DNA of 64,000 bases from Berkiella sp964606325. Its GTDB lineage: Bacteria; Pseudomonadota; Gammaproteobacteria; Berkiellales; Berkiellaceae. The notes beneath the pieces were generated by a model. The model was not told where the DNA came from. It was given only the letters and a program-made list of their open reading frames with translations, and ran no database searches. Where the stretch lies: NCBI GenBank assembly GCA_964606325.1, contig CAZSGE010000011.1, positions 1 to 64,000 of the forward strand, in the 5' to 3' direction. The position numbers and the translations under genes were made by a program. Of this stretch, positions 18,494 to 27,549 are shown one piece after another (positions within the stretch are counted from its first letter, which is position 1; every line of letters starts with the position of its first letter).

Positions 18494-19330
18494 ATGAGTG
18501 TAAAACCCCTAATTGTTAGCGATGAAATACTACAAAAGACCGTGGACGCCTACCAAGGTAGGTTGCTTGAGGAATCCGATCTCACCAGATACCACTATTT
18601 TGGATTCATGTATTACACAGATACAAAATATATCTATGATCCTCGTATTCAATTTACTATGCAATTAGATATCACCCAAGTTTATGATAACTATTTGAAA
18701 AATTATAAAGTACTGTCTGATAAAATCACTTTTGCTAGCTTCATAAAATGGATTGTTATTAAATCGATGTACAATACGCCCTTTAATTGGCGATTTATGA
18801 ATGATAATTGGTATGTATTTAATAACTTACCCATGGAAGTAACGATGCGTACCAATCAAAACAGGGAACTCGCATCTTACATAGTTTATAATGTTGCGCA
18901 ATCAACCTGGGATAGTTTTTATCAAAAACAAATTGAATATAAAGAAGGGAAACTCCCTTTTAATGCTTTTGGCACCCAAGAACTACCAGTGCACCAACTA
19001 TGTTATCAAATGCTCAATGTTCATATTCCCAAAATGACGAGCTACAATGTTACACATCGGGTAATTTATGCCCAACAACCCTTTGTTGTTTTTAGCGATC
19101 GCTATGAAGAAGCAGGCAAAATATATTTGCCATTTTATCTGAGCTATTCTCACGCCACGCTCACCCCAGAAGATGCTGAGATCTTTTTAACAAAAATTCT
19201 CACTTATGGAAAAATGACGCCTTTAGAAGTGGAGGCAGCGACAAAATTTGAAGGTGCACCAAATATAACTTTTGAGAAAAAAGAGCCCCCTCCTCCTGCG
19301 CCCCCCTCATCTGATGATCTCCCCTTTTGA
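18494..19330 (+). CDS. CAT-like acyltransferase-fold protein, active site incomplete
   Basis: A 278-residue protein with the general pattern of chloramphenicol acetyltransferase/E2 acyltransferases: YTDTKYIYDPRIQFTMQLDIT near the start, ITFASFIKWIVIKSM, FNWRFM and a late IYLPFYLSYSHATLTPED. In CAT the equivalent stretch is HHAxxDG with catalytic His and structural Asp. Here a His is kept (YSHAT) but the Asp position is not. The last 20 residues are Pro-rich (PPPPAPPSSDD). It may be a non-catalytic or altered member. Its stop is 8 bp before the next ATG. Confidence 0.5.
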   Translation: MSVKPLIVSDEILQKTVDAYQGRLLEESDLTRYHYFGFMYYTDTKYIYDPRIQFTMQLDITQVYDNYLKNYKVLSDKITFASFIKWIVIKSMYNTPFNWRFMNDNWYVFNNLPMEVTMRTNQNRELASYIVYNVAQSTWDSFYQKQIEYKEGKLPFNAFGTQELPVHQLCYQMLNVHIPKMTSYNVTHRVIYAQQPFVVFSDRYEEAGKIYLPFYLSYSHATLTPEDAEIFLTKILTYGKMTPLEVEAATKFEGAPNITFEKKEPPPPAPPSSDDLPF

Positions 19331-19338
19331 GAGGCACG

Positions 19339-20403
19339 ATGAACAACAATAATTTCAACCCTGAGATTATTAAAGAAAATTTAACTAAACATATTCCCAA
19401 CATGATGCAAAAGCATCATGTTCCAGGGCTATCTTTAGCGATGTTCAAAGGTGAAAACATTCTATTTCATCTTGAATTTGGCGTTAAAAATGTCAATACT
19501 CAAGAAAAGGTTGATAAAGATACCATTTTTGAAGGGGCTTCTTTTACAAAACCACTGATAGCTTATGCCGCATTGAAACTATGCCAAAAAGGTTTATTGT
19601 CATTAGATGTTCCACTTCGAACCTATTTAGACAAACCATATAAATCTGATCCGCCTCTATTAGAAAAAGTCACCTTACGACAGGTGCTTGATCATAATTC
19701 TGGCTTTCCTTTCTTGGTGGAGTTTAACGAACCCTTATCCTTAGTATGTAAACCTGGAACAGACTATAATTATTCAAGCTCAGCATTTGATTATCTCGGT
19801 TTTGTGATGAATCACATTCTTCATAATTCACTAGATGAATATTTACGAGAAATCATTTTGCACCCGATGCAAATGCATCACAGTAGTTTTATTTGGGAAC
19901 CTCAATTTGAAGTGCTATCTGCAACACCTCATAATCACAGAGGTGAAGCTGTTGAAAAATGGAAACCCAATAAAGTGATTGCCGGATGTAGCATTCATAC
20001 CACATCTCTTGATTACGCAAAGTTTATGATGAACATCTTTAAGCAAGCGAAACATTCGACTGAAAATGATATCGATATGCTCAATACCCCTGTTAAAGCT
20101 GAGGATAATATTTATACTTCACTAGGGTGGGGAATAGAAAATACAACAAAGGGCGATTATATCTATCATGCTGGTAATAGTTTAACATTTAAATCACTAG
20201 CCATAGCTCACAAAGAAAGTGAATTAGGCATCGTATTTATGACCAATGGTTTTAATGGTTTTAACCTGTTTGAAAAAATACTTGATATTTCACTACCTGA
20301 CAATCATCGAGCGCTGATCGATTTTGAAGAATTTGAGGGTGAAGATGAAAAGTTAAAATATTATGGCGAAGATTATTTAGTATATTGGTGGAAAGCAAAT
20401 TAG
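19339..20403 (+). CDS. serine beta-lactamase/penicillin-binding-like hydrolase
   Basis: A 354-residue class C-like serine hydrolase. The ATG at 19339 has GAGAGG 5-6 bases upstream; an in-frame TTG at 19327 is less likely. The SxxK motif is SFTK in FEGASFTKPLIAY, the second motif is Y-S-S in YNYSSSAFDYLG, and the third is a H-x-G-like HAGNS. There is no signal peptide, so the enzyme is probably cytoplasmic: an esterase or peptidase rather than a true periplasmic lactamase. It lies directly after the CAT-like gene and may be translationally linked. Confidence 0.8.
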   Translation: MNNNNFNPEIIKENLTKHIPNMMQKHHVPGLSLAMFKGENILFHLEFGVKNVNTQEKVDKDTIFEGASFTKPLIAYAALKLCQKGLLSLDVPLRTYLDKPYKSDPPLLEKVTLRQVLDHNSGFPFLVEFNEPLSLVCKPGTDYNYSSSAFDYLGFVMNHILHNSLDEYLREIILHPMQMHHSSFIWEPQFEVLSATPHNHRGEAVEKWKPNKVIAGCSIHTTSLDYAKFMMNIFKQAKHSTENDIDMLNTPVKAEDNIYTSLGWGIENTTKGDYIYHAGNSLTFKSLAIAHKESELGIVFMTNGFNGFNLFEKILDISLPDNHRALIDFEEFEGEDEKLKYYGEDYLVYWWKAN

Positions 20404-20406
20404 CCA

Positions 20407-21676
20407 TCAGGATACAAATAATTGAATTATTTTTTCAGCTTCTCTGATACCAGACCAATAAGCACCATGAACCGTTCCCGGAAATTCTTTGATTGTCGCC
20501 TCTCCCGCAAAGTAAAGTTTATTTTGAACGCTTTGAGCTAAAACATCATAGTCTGCACCACTGGCGCCGACAGGAATGTAAGAGTATGAGCCATAGGTGA
20601 AAGGATCTTGCCCCCATCTTGTAATGATATAATCTGTTGGGTTAGGAATATTTTTGCCATACAAATAGCGCAATGTGTCCATGGCTCTCTCAACCAAGGC
20701 TTTATCATCGAGTTGCTCCAATTTGAGCGCAAGATCGCCTGCAACAGAGGCGACTAAAACAGGTTCATTGCTAAAACTAGCATAGTTTATAAACCAAGAA
20801 ATATTTCGATATTCTTTTGCTATCCAAGACAACACTTGTGCTTCTTTGGGCCAAAATATGTTATCAAACTTTAAAGCGATTTTATCTAATACACCCATTT
20901 CTAATTTATTGATAGCCTCGATTTTCTTTTGAGGTAATGAAGGCGTAAATTGAATGATATTCTTTTTTAATATGCCCAGCGGCACAGTCACTATAACGGC
21001 ATCGGTCTCAAAGGTTTCATCTTTGGTTATTATTCGAATCTTATCTTGTTGATAATCGATTTCGGTTACTTGGGTATTGAGTTTAATCGAAAGATTCTTG
21101 GCTAAAAAATCAACAATACTTTGGTAGCCCCCCGTTACCAGAGGGTGATATCCATCTAATTCAATTTCAGCGTCATTCCAATGGCGTGCAGAAAGTTTTT
21201 TAGCACCAATGGCGGAGTAAAGTGTTAAAAAATAATGCNNNNNNNNNNTGCGCTAAGCCAATATAATCACCCTGTTTTATAACATGCTCCATAGCATCAT
21301 ACAGGGGAATATCTTCATTAAGCGTGTCAGCATACTTTTTAGCTTGCGCAATAATATCCCAAAATTGCTCAGATGATGTCTTAAGTTCTTCTTCTGTGAC
21401 TTGGACGTGTTGACCAAAATCTTTTGAAAAAACATCAACAACGGATAACTGCACTTGCAGATCTTGCGCGATTTGCGCCACAGGATTATTTTCTGTGCCA
21501 TGGAACATGAAAGCACCGAGATCAAACGGCAAGCCCAAGCGGTTATCGGTAGCTGTTCTACCTCCAATTCTATCTCTGGCTTCTAGAACCGTAACATCAA
21601 ACCCATTGGCTTGTAATTTTTGTGCTGCCGTTAATCCAGCTATCCCTGCACCAATAATCGTGATGGTTGGCTTCAT
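20407..21676 (-). CDS. flavin amine oxidase, interrupted by an assembly gap
   Basis: One FAD-dependent amine oxidase gene read in two frames because of the 10 N at 21239-21248. The N-terminal part starts MKPTITIIGAGIAGLTAAQKL (Rossmann GxGxxG), followed by VLEARDRIGGR. The C-terminal part contains VTVPLGILKK and GEATIKEFPGTVHGAYWSG, the conserved flavin-contacting end of the family. The span is not a multiple of three, which the unknown gap length explains. I see no in-frame stop in either half. It oxidises amines (substrate unknown). It ends 3 bp from the convergent hydrolase. Confidence 0.8.
21239..21248. other. assembly gap of 10 N
   Basis: Ten N inside the amine oxidase gene. The flanking reading frames are offset, so the real sequence is not exactly ten bases modulo three. 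Confidence 1.
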
Positions 21677-21803
21677 ATGTGTCCCTTGTTGTATAAAAAA
21701 ATACTAACATAGCTCTATGATTAAGACACAGTTTCCAGAAAAAAGTTTAGACTTGACCTAAAGTTAGCTATAATAATAAAAATTCAGTGGATAAGCTTAA
21801 AGA

Positions 21804-23000
21804 ATGAATCAGTCAATGTCCAAAGGCACCATGTTATTCACCGTCATTATGATGGATATCTTAGCAGGCATGGAGTTTGATCTCTTCGTACCCAGCTTTC
21901 CTGAGCTACAAGATCACTTTGACTTATCGCCTTTTTGGGTTGAAGCATTACTATCAGTGAATTTTTTAGGATTTTGCTTGAGCTTATTCTTTGTCGGCGC
22001 ACTTGCTGATCGCTATGGTCGAAAACCCATCATCTTGATTGGGCTTGCAACCTTCATCATGGGTAGCATCTTGTGTTTATGGGCACCATTATATCCTGTG
22101 ATGCTTCTCGGACGGTTTCTGCAAGGTATTGGTATTGCCGCTCCCGCTATCTTGAGCTTTTTGATTATTGCTGATGCCTATCCCCTGAAACAGCAGCAAT
22201 TCTATATTGCCATGCTGAACGGCTTAAAAAATGCTTCCGTCGCGGTAGCGCCGGTTATTGGAAGCTATATAACACTTTATTTTCATTGGCGTGGAAATTT
22301 CACGACGCTACTGATCATTGGGATGCTTACCTTATTGCTGACGTATATCTTTATTCCTAGCTATCAATTGCCAGAACAAAAGCAAACGCTCTCCCTGCGA
22401 GGTTATGTACCTTTATTTCAATCTAAGCCCATGATGTTATTAATGCTAAATATTCTTTTCTTGTTTGCCCCCTATTGGATTTTTGTTGGCATGTCCCCCC
22501 TACTCTACATGGATGATTTAGGGGTTAGTCTCATGCATTTTGGATATTATCAAGGTGCCTTGGCTTTGGCATTTGCTTTAGGAAGCGTTTGTTATGGTTT
22601 AGTGATACATAAATTTAGTCAGAAAAAAATGTTATGGATTTCAAATTTTATTTTTCTGACCAGTTTTGCTTTAGTTGCTTATCTCGCATTTGTGAATAAT
22701 GCTGAACCATTGGCGATAACACTTGCTATATTAGTGTTTGTTATTGGCCAGATTGTCCCTTCAACCATTATTTATCCATTATGTTTAAACTATATGCCGC
22801 AAGCCAAAGGTCGAGTCTCTGGCCTTGTCGGGGGGGTGAGTTTAGTTCTTCAAGCTATAGGGCTGCAGCTGGCAGGTTTCTATTATGCGGGCTCATTTAG
22901 AAATGTCGGCATTATTATAGGTGTTTCGATTATAATGATTGTCATTACCTTGTGGATGGTATTGAATAATAAAACGCTAATGGCTTTAACTGAAGAATGA
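21804..23000 (+). CDS. MFS transporter, Bcr/CflA type, second copy
   Basis: A 398-residue protein with about 12 membrane segments. It has MEFDLFVPSFPELQDHF, the D-x-x-x-P motif of the Bcr/CflA subfamily, and GALADRYGRKPIIL (motif A) between segments 2 and 3. It resembles the transporter at 7138-8352 in length and motifs and is probably a distant paralog. The likely role is proton-coupled efflux of drugs or metabolites. It lies 45 bp before the kinase-like gene on the same strand, so the two could share a transcript. Confidence 0.85.
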   Translation: MNQSMSKGTMLFTVIMMDILAGMEFDLFVPSFPELQDHFDLSPFWVEALLSVNFLGFCLSLFFVGALADRYGRKPIILIGLATFIMGSILCLWAPLYPVMLLGRFLQGIGIAAPAILSFLIIADAYPLKQQQFYIAMLNGLKNASVAVAPVIGSYITLYFHWRGNFTTLLIIGMLTLLLTYIFIPSYQLPEQKQTLSLRGYVPLFQSKPMMLLMLNILFLFAPYWIFVGMSPLLYMDDLGVSLMHFGYYQGALALAFALGSVCYGLVIHKFSQKKMLWISNFIFLTSFALVAYLAFVNNAEPLAITLAILVFVIGQIVPSTIIYPLCLNYMPQAKGRVSGLVGGVSLVLQAIGLQLAGFYYAGSFRNVGIIIGVSIIMIVITLWMVLNNKTLMALTEE

Positions 23001-23045
23001 AAAAATCAAAGCTGCGCTTTAATTATTCATATTCCAGGAATAGCA

Positions 23046-24107
23046 ATGAGCCAAACTAACAGCTTCAATATTCGAAAGACGCATTATCATAGCATCTCAT
23101 CGATATTATCCTCATTAGACGATGAAGCAATCTCAGTTCTCCTCACTAAAGCAAAATCTTTGCATGTAGGAATAGGCGGCACTTCAGCTGTCATATCGAT
23201 AGATCAAACGCCAGTATTTATCAAAAAAATACCACTCACACATCTTGAGTTGCTGCCACAAAATTTGATGTCTACGGCAAATATCTTTAAGCTTCCAAGC
23301 TATTATCAATATGGCGTCGGATCAACAGGGTTTGGTGCTTGGCGAGAACTTGCCGCTCATCAAATGACCACCCAATGGGTGTTAGATGATCAATGCGAAC
23401 ATTTCCCCTTGCTCTATCATTGGCGAATTTTGCACAATGACGCCCAAGATGCGAACATAAAATTTTGGCAAGACATTGAGAGCTACAGTCACTATTGGGA
23501 AAATTCACGCGAAGTTCGCGAACGTGTTGAAGCGCTCAATTTCTCAACGACTCACATTGCTTTATTTTTAGAATATGTGCCGCAAAACTTATACACTTGG
23601 CTAAAGGAACAATTGGACAACAACGATGAGCAAGTCGAAAAAGCGATTAGGTTCATCGATGATAATTTAACCCAAACCAATACATTTATGAAAAACCATG
23701 GGTTCATCCATTTTGACGCCCATTTTGAAAATATTCTCACCGATGGCACACGTTTGTATCTCAGTGATTTTGGCCTAGCGCTATCTTGTGAGTTTAATTT
23801 AAGCAGCAAAGAACGAGCGTTTTTCAATCATCATCAACAATATGATGATGCATGCCTTGCAGTGAATTTGCTCCACAGTATTATCTCTGGGCTTTATGGC
23901 AAAACGCTCTGGGAAAGCAAACTACAAGATTTCATTGAAGATAACGAACAAGATCTCCTTCAGCCTTTTATCAAATCTACTATTAAAAAATATGCCCCCC
24001 TAGCACAAGTGATGGATACATTTTTCCAAAATCTGCAAAAGCAAAGCAAACTTACTCCCTTTCCAGAATCAACAGTGAAAAAATTATTAGCTCAAATAAA
24101 TACTTAA
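23046..24107 (+). CDS. protein-kinase-like (phosphotransferase) protein
   Basis: A 353-residue single-domain kinase-like protein. The glycine loop is GIGGTSAV (42-49), a candidate ATP lysine is Lys60 or Lys61 (FIKK), the catalytic loop is HFDAHFEN (His222, Asp224, Asn229) and the metal motif is DFG (241-243). All catalytic elements are present, so an active phosphotransferase is likely. The HxDxHxxN loop is closer to aminoglycoside/choline kinases and atypical bacterial kinases than to canonical Ser/Thr kinases (HRDxKxxN). AGGAA precedes the ATG. Possibly host-directed, by inference only. Confidence 0.65.
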   Translation: MSQTNSFNIRKTHYHSISSILSSLDDEAISVLLTKAKSLHVGIGGTSAVISIDQTPVFIKKIPLTHLELLPQNLMSTANIFKLPSYYQYGVGSTGFGAWRELAAHQMTTQWVLDDQCEHFPLLYHWRILHNDAQDANIKFWQDIESYSHYWENSREVRERVEALNFSTTHIALFLEYVPQNLYTWLKEQLDNNDEQVEKAIRFIDDNLTQTNTFMKNHGFIHFDAHFENILTDGTRLYLSDFGLALSCEFNLSSKERAFFNHHQQYDDACLAVNLLHSIISGLYGKTLWESKLQDFIEDNEQDLLQPFIKSTIKKYAPLAQVMDTFFQNLQKQSKLTPFPESTVKKLLAQINT

Positions 24108-24163
24108 GTCGCGAAATGCGATATAATTAGCACAATATTTATCTTTCCAAATAAGAAACTTAT

Positions 24164-24508
24164 ATGAGCGGCACCATACTCCCACCTTGCCCAAAGTGTA
24201 AATCCGCATTCACCTATGAAGATAGAGATCAATTCGTGTGCCCTGAATGTGGACACGAATGGGCGCCCGCTAACGCTTCTGAAGAAACAGAGAATTTCAT
24301 CGTAAGAGATGCCAACGGAAATCAGTTATTTGATGGCGATCAAGTCACCTTAATAAAAGATTTAAAAGTGAAAGGCTCATCTTCAGTAGCTAAAATGGGC
24401 ACCAAAGTCAAAATCAACCGTCTTGTTGATGGCGATCATAATATTGACTGCAAAATTGAAGGCATTGGCCCCATGATGTTGAAATCTGAGTTTGTGAAGA
24501 AGGCATAA
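24164..24508 (+). CDS. yjdM: YjdM/PhnA zinc-ribbon family protein
   Basis: A 114-residue protein with an N-terminal zinc ribbon (CPKC near residue 9 and CPEC near 29, two CxxC knuckles), followed by the PhnA domain: FIVRDANGNQLFDGDQVTLIKDLKVKG, KMGTKVKINRLVDGDHNIDCKIEG and a final MMLKSEFVKK. The length and layout match YjdM (formerly PhnA), which despite its old name is not a proven phosphonate hydrolase. Its function is unknown. Single gene. Confidence 0.92.
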   Translation: MSGTILPPCPKCKSAFTYEDRDQFVCPECGHEWAPANASEETENFIVRDANGNQLFDGDQVTLIKDLKVKGSSSVAKMGTKVKINRLVDGDHNIDCKIEGIGPMMLKSEFVKKA

Positions 24509-24615
24509 ATATAATTCATAAATCCGTGTATCAGCATCAAAACAATATTTATTACTGCTCAGAATGTTTAGGTATGACATTTACCTCTTAAATCTAACTT
24601 AAGAGGTTTTGCCAT

Positions 24616-24690
24616 ATGCAATATGATCCGATAGAGATTAATGTCAATGGTTATTGCAGCTCACTGAAAATTACAGAACATTGGCAGTGA
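24616..24690 (+). pseudogene. degenerate duplicate of the nagZ 5' end
   Basis: ATGCAATATGATCCGATAGA and onward (24616-24654) closely copies the first 13 codons of nagZ at 25337, encoding MQYDPIEINVNGY against MQYGPIVISVNGY. It diverges after that and stops at 24690. The leader upstream (GTATCAGCATCAAA, GGTATG, AGAG) is also shared with the nagZ leader from about 25247. It is a partial duplication that no longer encodes an enzyme. Confidence 0.75.
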
Positions 24691-24706
24691 TGAGATTATG
24701 AAGCCT

Positions 24707-25060
24707 CTATCGAAAAATAAAATAAACCGCGCCTATCATGCACATACTTGCCCATAAAAAATTTAAAGTAATGGGTTGGCGCATGTAAAAAATAGCAAAA
24801 GGAATAAATATTGATAAAGTTAGCACTTCTTGCAAAATTTTAAGTTGTGATAAAGTTAAACCCGCATCATTAAAACCGATTCGATTTGCCGGAACCTGAA
24901 AAACATATTCAAAAAATGCAATACCCCAACTTGCTAAAATCGCTATCCATAAAACTTTATTATTCAAATGTTTTAAGTGAGCATACCAAGCAAAGGTCAT
25001 AAACACATTTGAGATACTCAACAGCAACAGCGTTTTAGCTAGATTCATATCAATATTCAT
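24707..25060 (-). CDS. DUF486-family membrane protein
   Basis: A 117-residue protein with four hydrophobic segments. It has the DUF486 landmarks SNVFMTFAWYAHLKH, ASWGIAFFEYVFQVPANRIG and LSQLKILQEVLTLSIFIPFA. The family consists of small four-helix inner-membrane proteins distantly like half-size drug/metabolite transporters. The transported compound is unknown. It sits between nagZ and the nagZ duplicate, on the opposite strand. Confidence 0.85.
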   Translation of the reverse strand: MNIDMNLAKTLLLLSISNVFMTFAWYAHLKHLNNKVLWIAILASWGIAFFEYVFQVPANRIGFNDAGLTLSQLKILQEVLTLSIFIPFAIFYMRQPITLNFLWASMCMIGAVYFIFR

Positions 25061-25336
25061 TTAATAGAGGTTATAGAGCTTGATTATACTTTAGTCGAAA
25101 GTTAAGGTCAGCATCTTTAAGCGCGTTTTGAAATCTATCTGGTAGCCCAGAAATACATAATTTTACGTCTCAAATCTATGTTTTTAGTATCAACTTACAC
25201 TCGTGAATGCATAAATTTAAAATCTGTTGAATATCACTAGATAGGTTGTATCAGCATCAAATGCGAGTATTTAATTGACCTGGATGGTAAGGTATGTTAT
25301 TAACTTATTCAGTAAAATTATAGAGAGAATCGCCTT

Positions 25337-26368
25337 ATGCAATATGGCCCGATAGTGATTAGCGTCAATGGTTATCAGTTGAATCAAGAAATTGAAGCAT
25401 CGATATTGCAGCATCCCTTAATAGGTGGTGTCATTTTATTTTCGAATAATTACCAAGATGTCCCACAATTAACCCAACTAATCACCGATATTAAAACTAT
25501 CGCACAAAATGCCAATAAAGAAATCATGATCATGGTTGATCACGAAGGTGGCTATGTACAAAGATTCCGCTCAGGATTTACTGCTGCACCTGCAGCAAGT
25601 GTACTCGGCGATATTTATGACATAAATCCTGACACCGCATTAATCTATGCAAACCAATTAGGTGAAACCGTTGGGCAAGAACTCAACAGCGTTGGTGTAG
25701 ATATTATTTTAGGTCCTGTTGTCGATATAGATAGCGGAAACGCTGTTATTTCTGGACTTGATAGAGCCTATCATGCTGATCCTGAAGTTGTTACAAAAAT
25801 TGCTAATGCTTATATTGACGGGCTCCAAATGAGCGGCATTCATCCCACTTTAAAACATTTCCCAGGTCATGGCGCAGACATTGGCGATTCCCATGTCACC
25901 CTGCCCGTAGATAATCGTAGTTGGGAAGAGTTGAAGACTGTTGACTTAGTACCGTTTAAAAACATAATTGAAGATAATCCCATGATTGCTGTTATGCCTG
26001 CTCATGTTATCTATAACGATGTCGACCCAATCAACACGGCTGGCACCTCAAAAATTTGGCTACAAGATATTTTGCGCGACGAATTAAATTTTGAGGGTGT
26101 CATTATCAGTGACTGTCTTTCGATGACAGGCGCAGGAAATCAAAGCAATGTCGATAAAATCTTGCAGGCGCTTGAATATGGCGATCTTGCTCTTTTGAGC
26201 CATCAAACACCGGACGAATATCTCAATATATTAGACACTTTAGCTCAACAACAATTTGAATGGTCAACGCAAAGCCAACAACGTGTACAGCTATGGCTTT
26301 CTTCATCACAAGAGATTGCTTGTGTGCAGGCAATACCTGAGGTTATTGTCGAGCCCATCGTGTTATAA
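25337..26368 (+). CDS. nagZ: beta-N-acetylhexosaminidase (peptidoglycan recycling)
   Basis: A 343-residue GH3 enzyme. It has MVDHEGGYVQRFRSGFT, LGPVVDI and the catalytic loop KHFPGHGADIGDSHVTLP, where the His/Asp pair is the acid-base dyad typical of NagZ. The nucleophile Asp is in VIISDCLSMTGA. It removes GlcNAc from anhydro-muropeptides in the cytoplasm during cell-wall recycling. No signal peptide, consistent with NagZ. The N-terminus, MQYGPIVISVNGYQL, agrees with the short bacterial form. Its leader and first codons are duplicated at 24616. Confidence 0.92.
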   Translation: MQYGPIVISVNGYQLNQEIEASILQHPLIGGVILFSNNYQDVPQLTQLITDIKTIAQNANKEIMIMVDHEGGYVQRFRSGFTAAPAASVLGDIYDINPDTALIYANQLGETVGQELNSVGVDIILGPVVDIDSGNAVISGLDRAYHADPEVVTKIANAYIDGLQMSGIHPTLKHFPGHGADIGDSHVTLPVDNRSWEELKTVDLVPFKNIIEDNPMIAVMPAHVIYNDVDPINTAGTSKIWLQDILRDELNFEGVIISDCLSMTGAGNQSNVDKILQALEYGDLALLSHQTPDEYLNILDTLAQQQFEWSTQSQQRVQLWLSSSQEIACVQAIPEVIVEPIVL

Positions 26369-26469
26369 TTATCCAATAACGCATTGCTAACGTAGCAGAG
26401 TGCACCTGCAAAAGCCGTTGAATTTGGTCATCTTTAGCCACAGCGTGGTGTTGTTAAAACCTACGAAAT

Positions 26470-26874
26470 TCATTTTTTGCTTTGCATATCCACATCTGAA
26501 TATTCCCCCTTTATCAGTCTTACTTGGCCATGAATTTTCAGTATTTGTTTACCTTGAAAAAGAAAATAACTGATAATTTCTGCCTCAATATCTGCTCCTT
26601 GAGCGCTTTTCCCTTTTGCATAATATACGGCGAATAGTTCTTGTGCGTTTTCAAGATAGTGCTTGTACTCAATATGCTCTACAACCATACCTTTCTTTTG
26701 TTCAATCACATGATTAATATATTCATAACGAGACATGATAACGCCATTGATACACTGTTCGTAATCAGGATGAAAATACTCTTCGATTACTGATTTAACA
26801 TCTTTCTTTGGATCGTAAACGAGACTCCAAATGTTTTTAAGTCTATCTATATTGCTCATAAGCTCTTTATCCAT
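26470..26874 (-). CDS. SnoaL/NTF2-like protein
   Basis: A 134-residue protein with the NTF2-like cone fold pattern: an N-terminal helix (NIDRLKNIWSLVY), VKSVIEEYFHPDYEQCINGVIMSRYEYINHV, then beta strands VVEHIEYKHYLEN, ELFAVYYAKGKS and AEIISYFLFQGKQILKIHG. Such proteins act as small-molecule isomerases, cyclases or binding proteins. No catalytic set can be assigned. It lies downstream of a GNAT gene on the same strand, 37 bp away. Confidence 0.65.
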   Translation of the reverse strand: MDKELMSNIDRLKNIWSLVYDPKKDVKSVIEEYFHPDYEQCINGVIMSRYEYINHVIEQKKGMVVEHIEYKHYLENAQELFAVYYAKGKSAQGADIEAEIISYFLFQGKQILKIHGQVRLIKGEYSDVDMQSKK

Positions 26875-26911
26875 AATTAGTGCGAAATCAGCAAAGTTAA
26901 CAATATTATTT

Positions 26912-27376
26912 TCATAAAGCTACTTCCATAACAGTAACAGGTTGTCCTTTGAATTTATCTATGCCAATTGTATTCCAACCAAGCTTGCTGTAATAAGCAA
27001 ACAGTGTGGGTTCAAAAGTAAAGAGATAGAGATTGCTAAAACCTAATTCTTTGGCTTTATTTTTTGCAGCATCTATTAACATTTTTCCAATCCCCTGCTT
27101 TTGATAAGCTAAGTCTACTACCAAATCTCCCAACCAAGGTGCCAAATCAGGGCGTATACCGCCCTTAAATTGCAATGAACAAGTGCCAACAGGCAAATCA
27201 TTATGTAATGCAACATAAGCAAGAGGCATATCATCGTTCAGCTCTTCAAGATAACCTGATTCGATCTCTTGTATTCCTATTTCTGGAAACCATTTTTTTC
27301 CAAGCACTTCATGCCAAATTTCAGCAATTCTTGTAACACATTCTGGATGATTTTTAAGAAGAGTGATGGTAATCAT
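26912..27376 (-). CDS. GNAT-family N-acetyltransferase
   Basis: A 154-residue GNAT. I start it at ATG 27376 (MITITLLKN); an earlier in-frame ATG at 27445 would add 23 basic, unlike residues. Strand 4 and the acetyl-CoA loop are in WLGDLVVDLAYQKQGIGKMLIDAA (QKQGIG as the Q-x-x-G-x-G loop), and LFAYYSKLGWNTIG is the C-terminal YYxxxG[FW] motif. It acetylates an unknown amine. With the NTF2-like gene it may form a two-gene unit. Confidence 0.8.
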   Translation of the reverse strand: MITITLLKNHPECVTRIAEIWHEVLGKKWFPEIGIQEIESGYLEELNDDMPLAYVALHNDLPVGTCSLQFKGGIRPDLAPWLGDLVVDLAYQKQGIGKMLIDAAKNKAKELGFSNLYLFTFEPTLFAYYSKLGWNTIGIDKFKGQPVTVMEVAL

Positions 27377-27549
27377 GGACACTCGCAATTTTTGTTTATT
27401 ATTGTAATGATTATGATAAGCTTTCTTTAATTTAGGATATCTCATTCACGAAATAAGATCTATGTTTATTGCCTAAATTTTAATTTGATGGGAGATGGCT
27501 TTGAACGAAGTTCAAAATACGCCTAAAAATCCGTTCTAGGGACTTCATT

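Noticed and set aside
20407..21676. Amine oxidase as a frameshifted pseudogene
   Set aside because: The frame change falls at the 10-N gap and both halves are free of stops, so an assembly cause is more likely than true inactivation.
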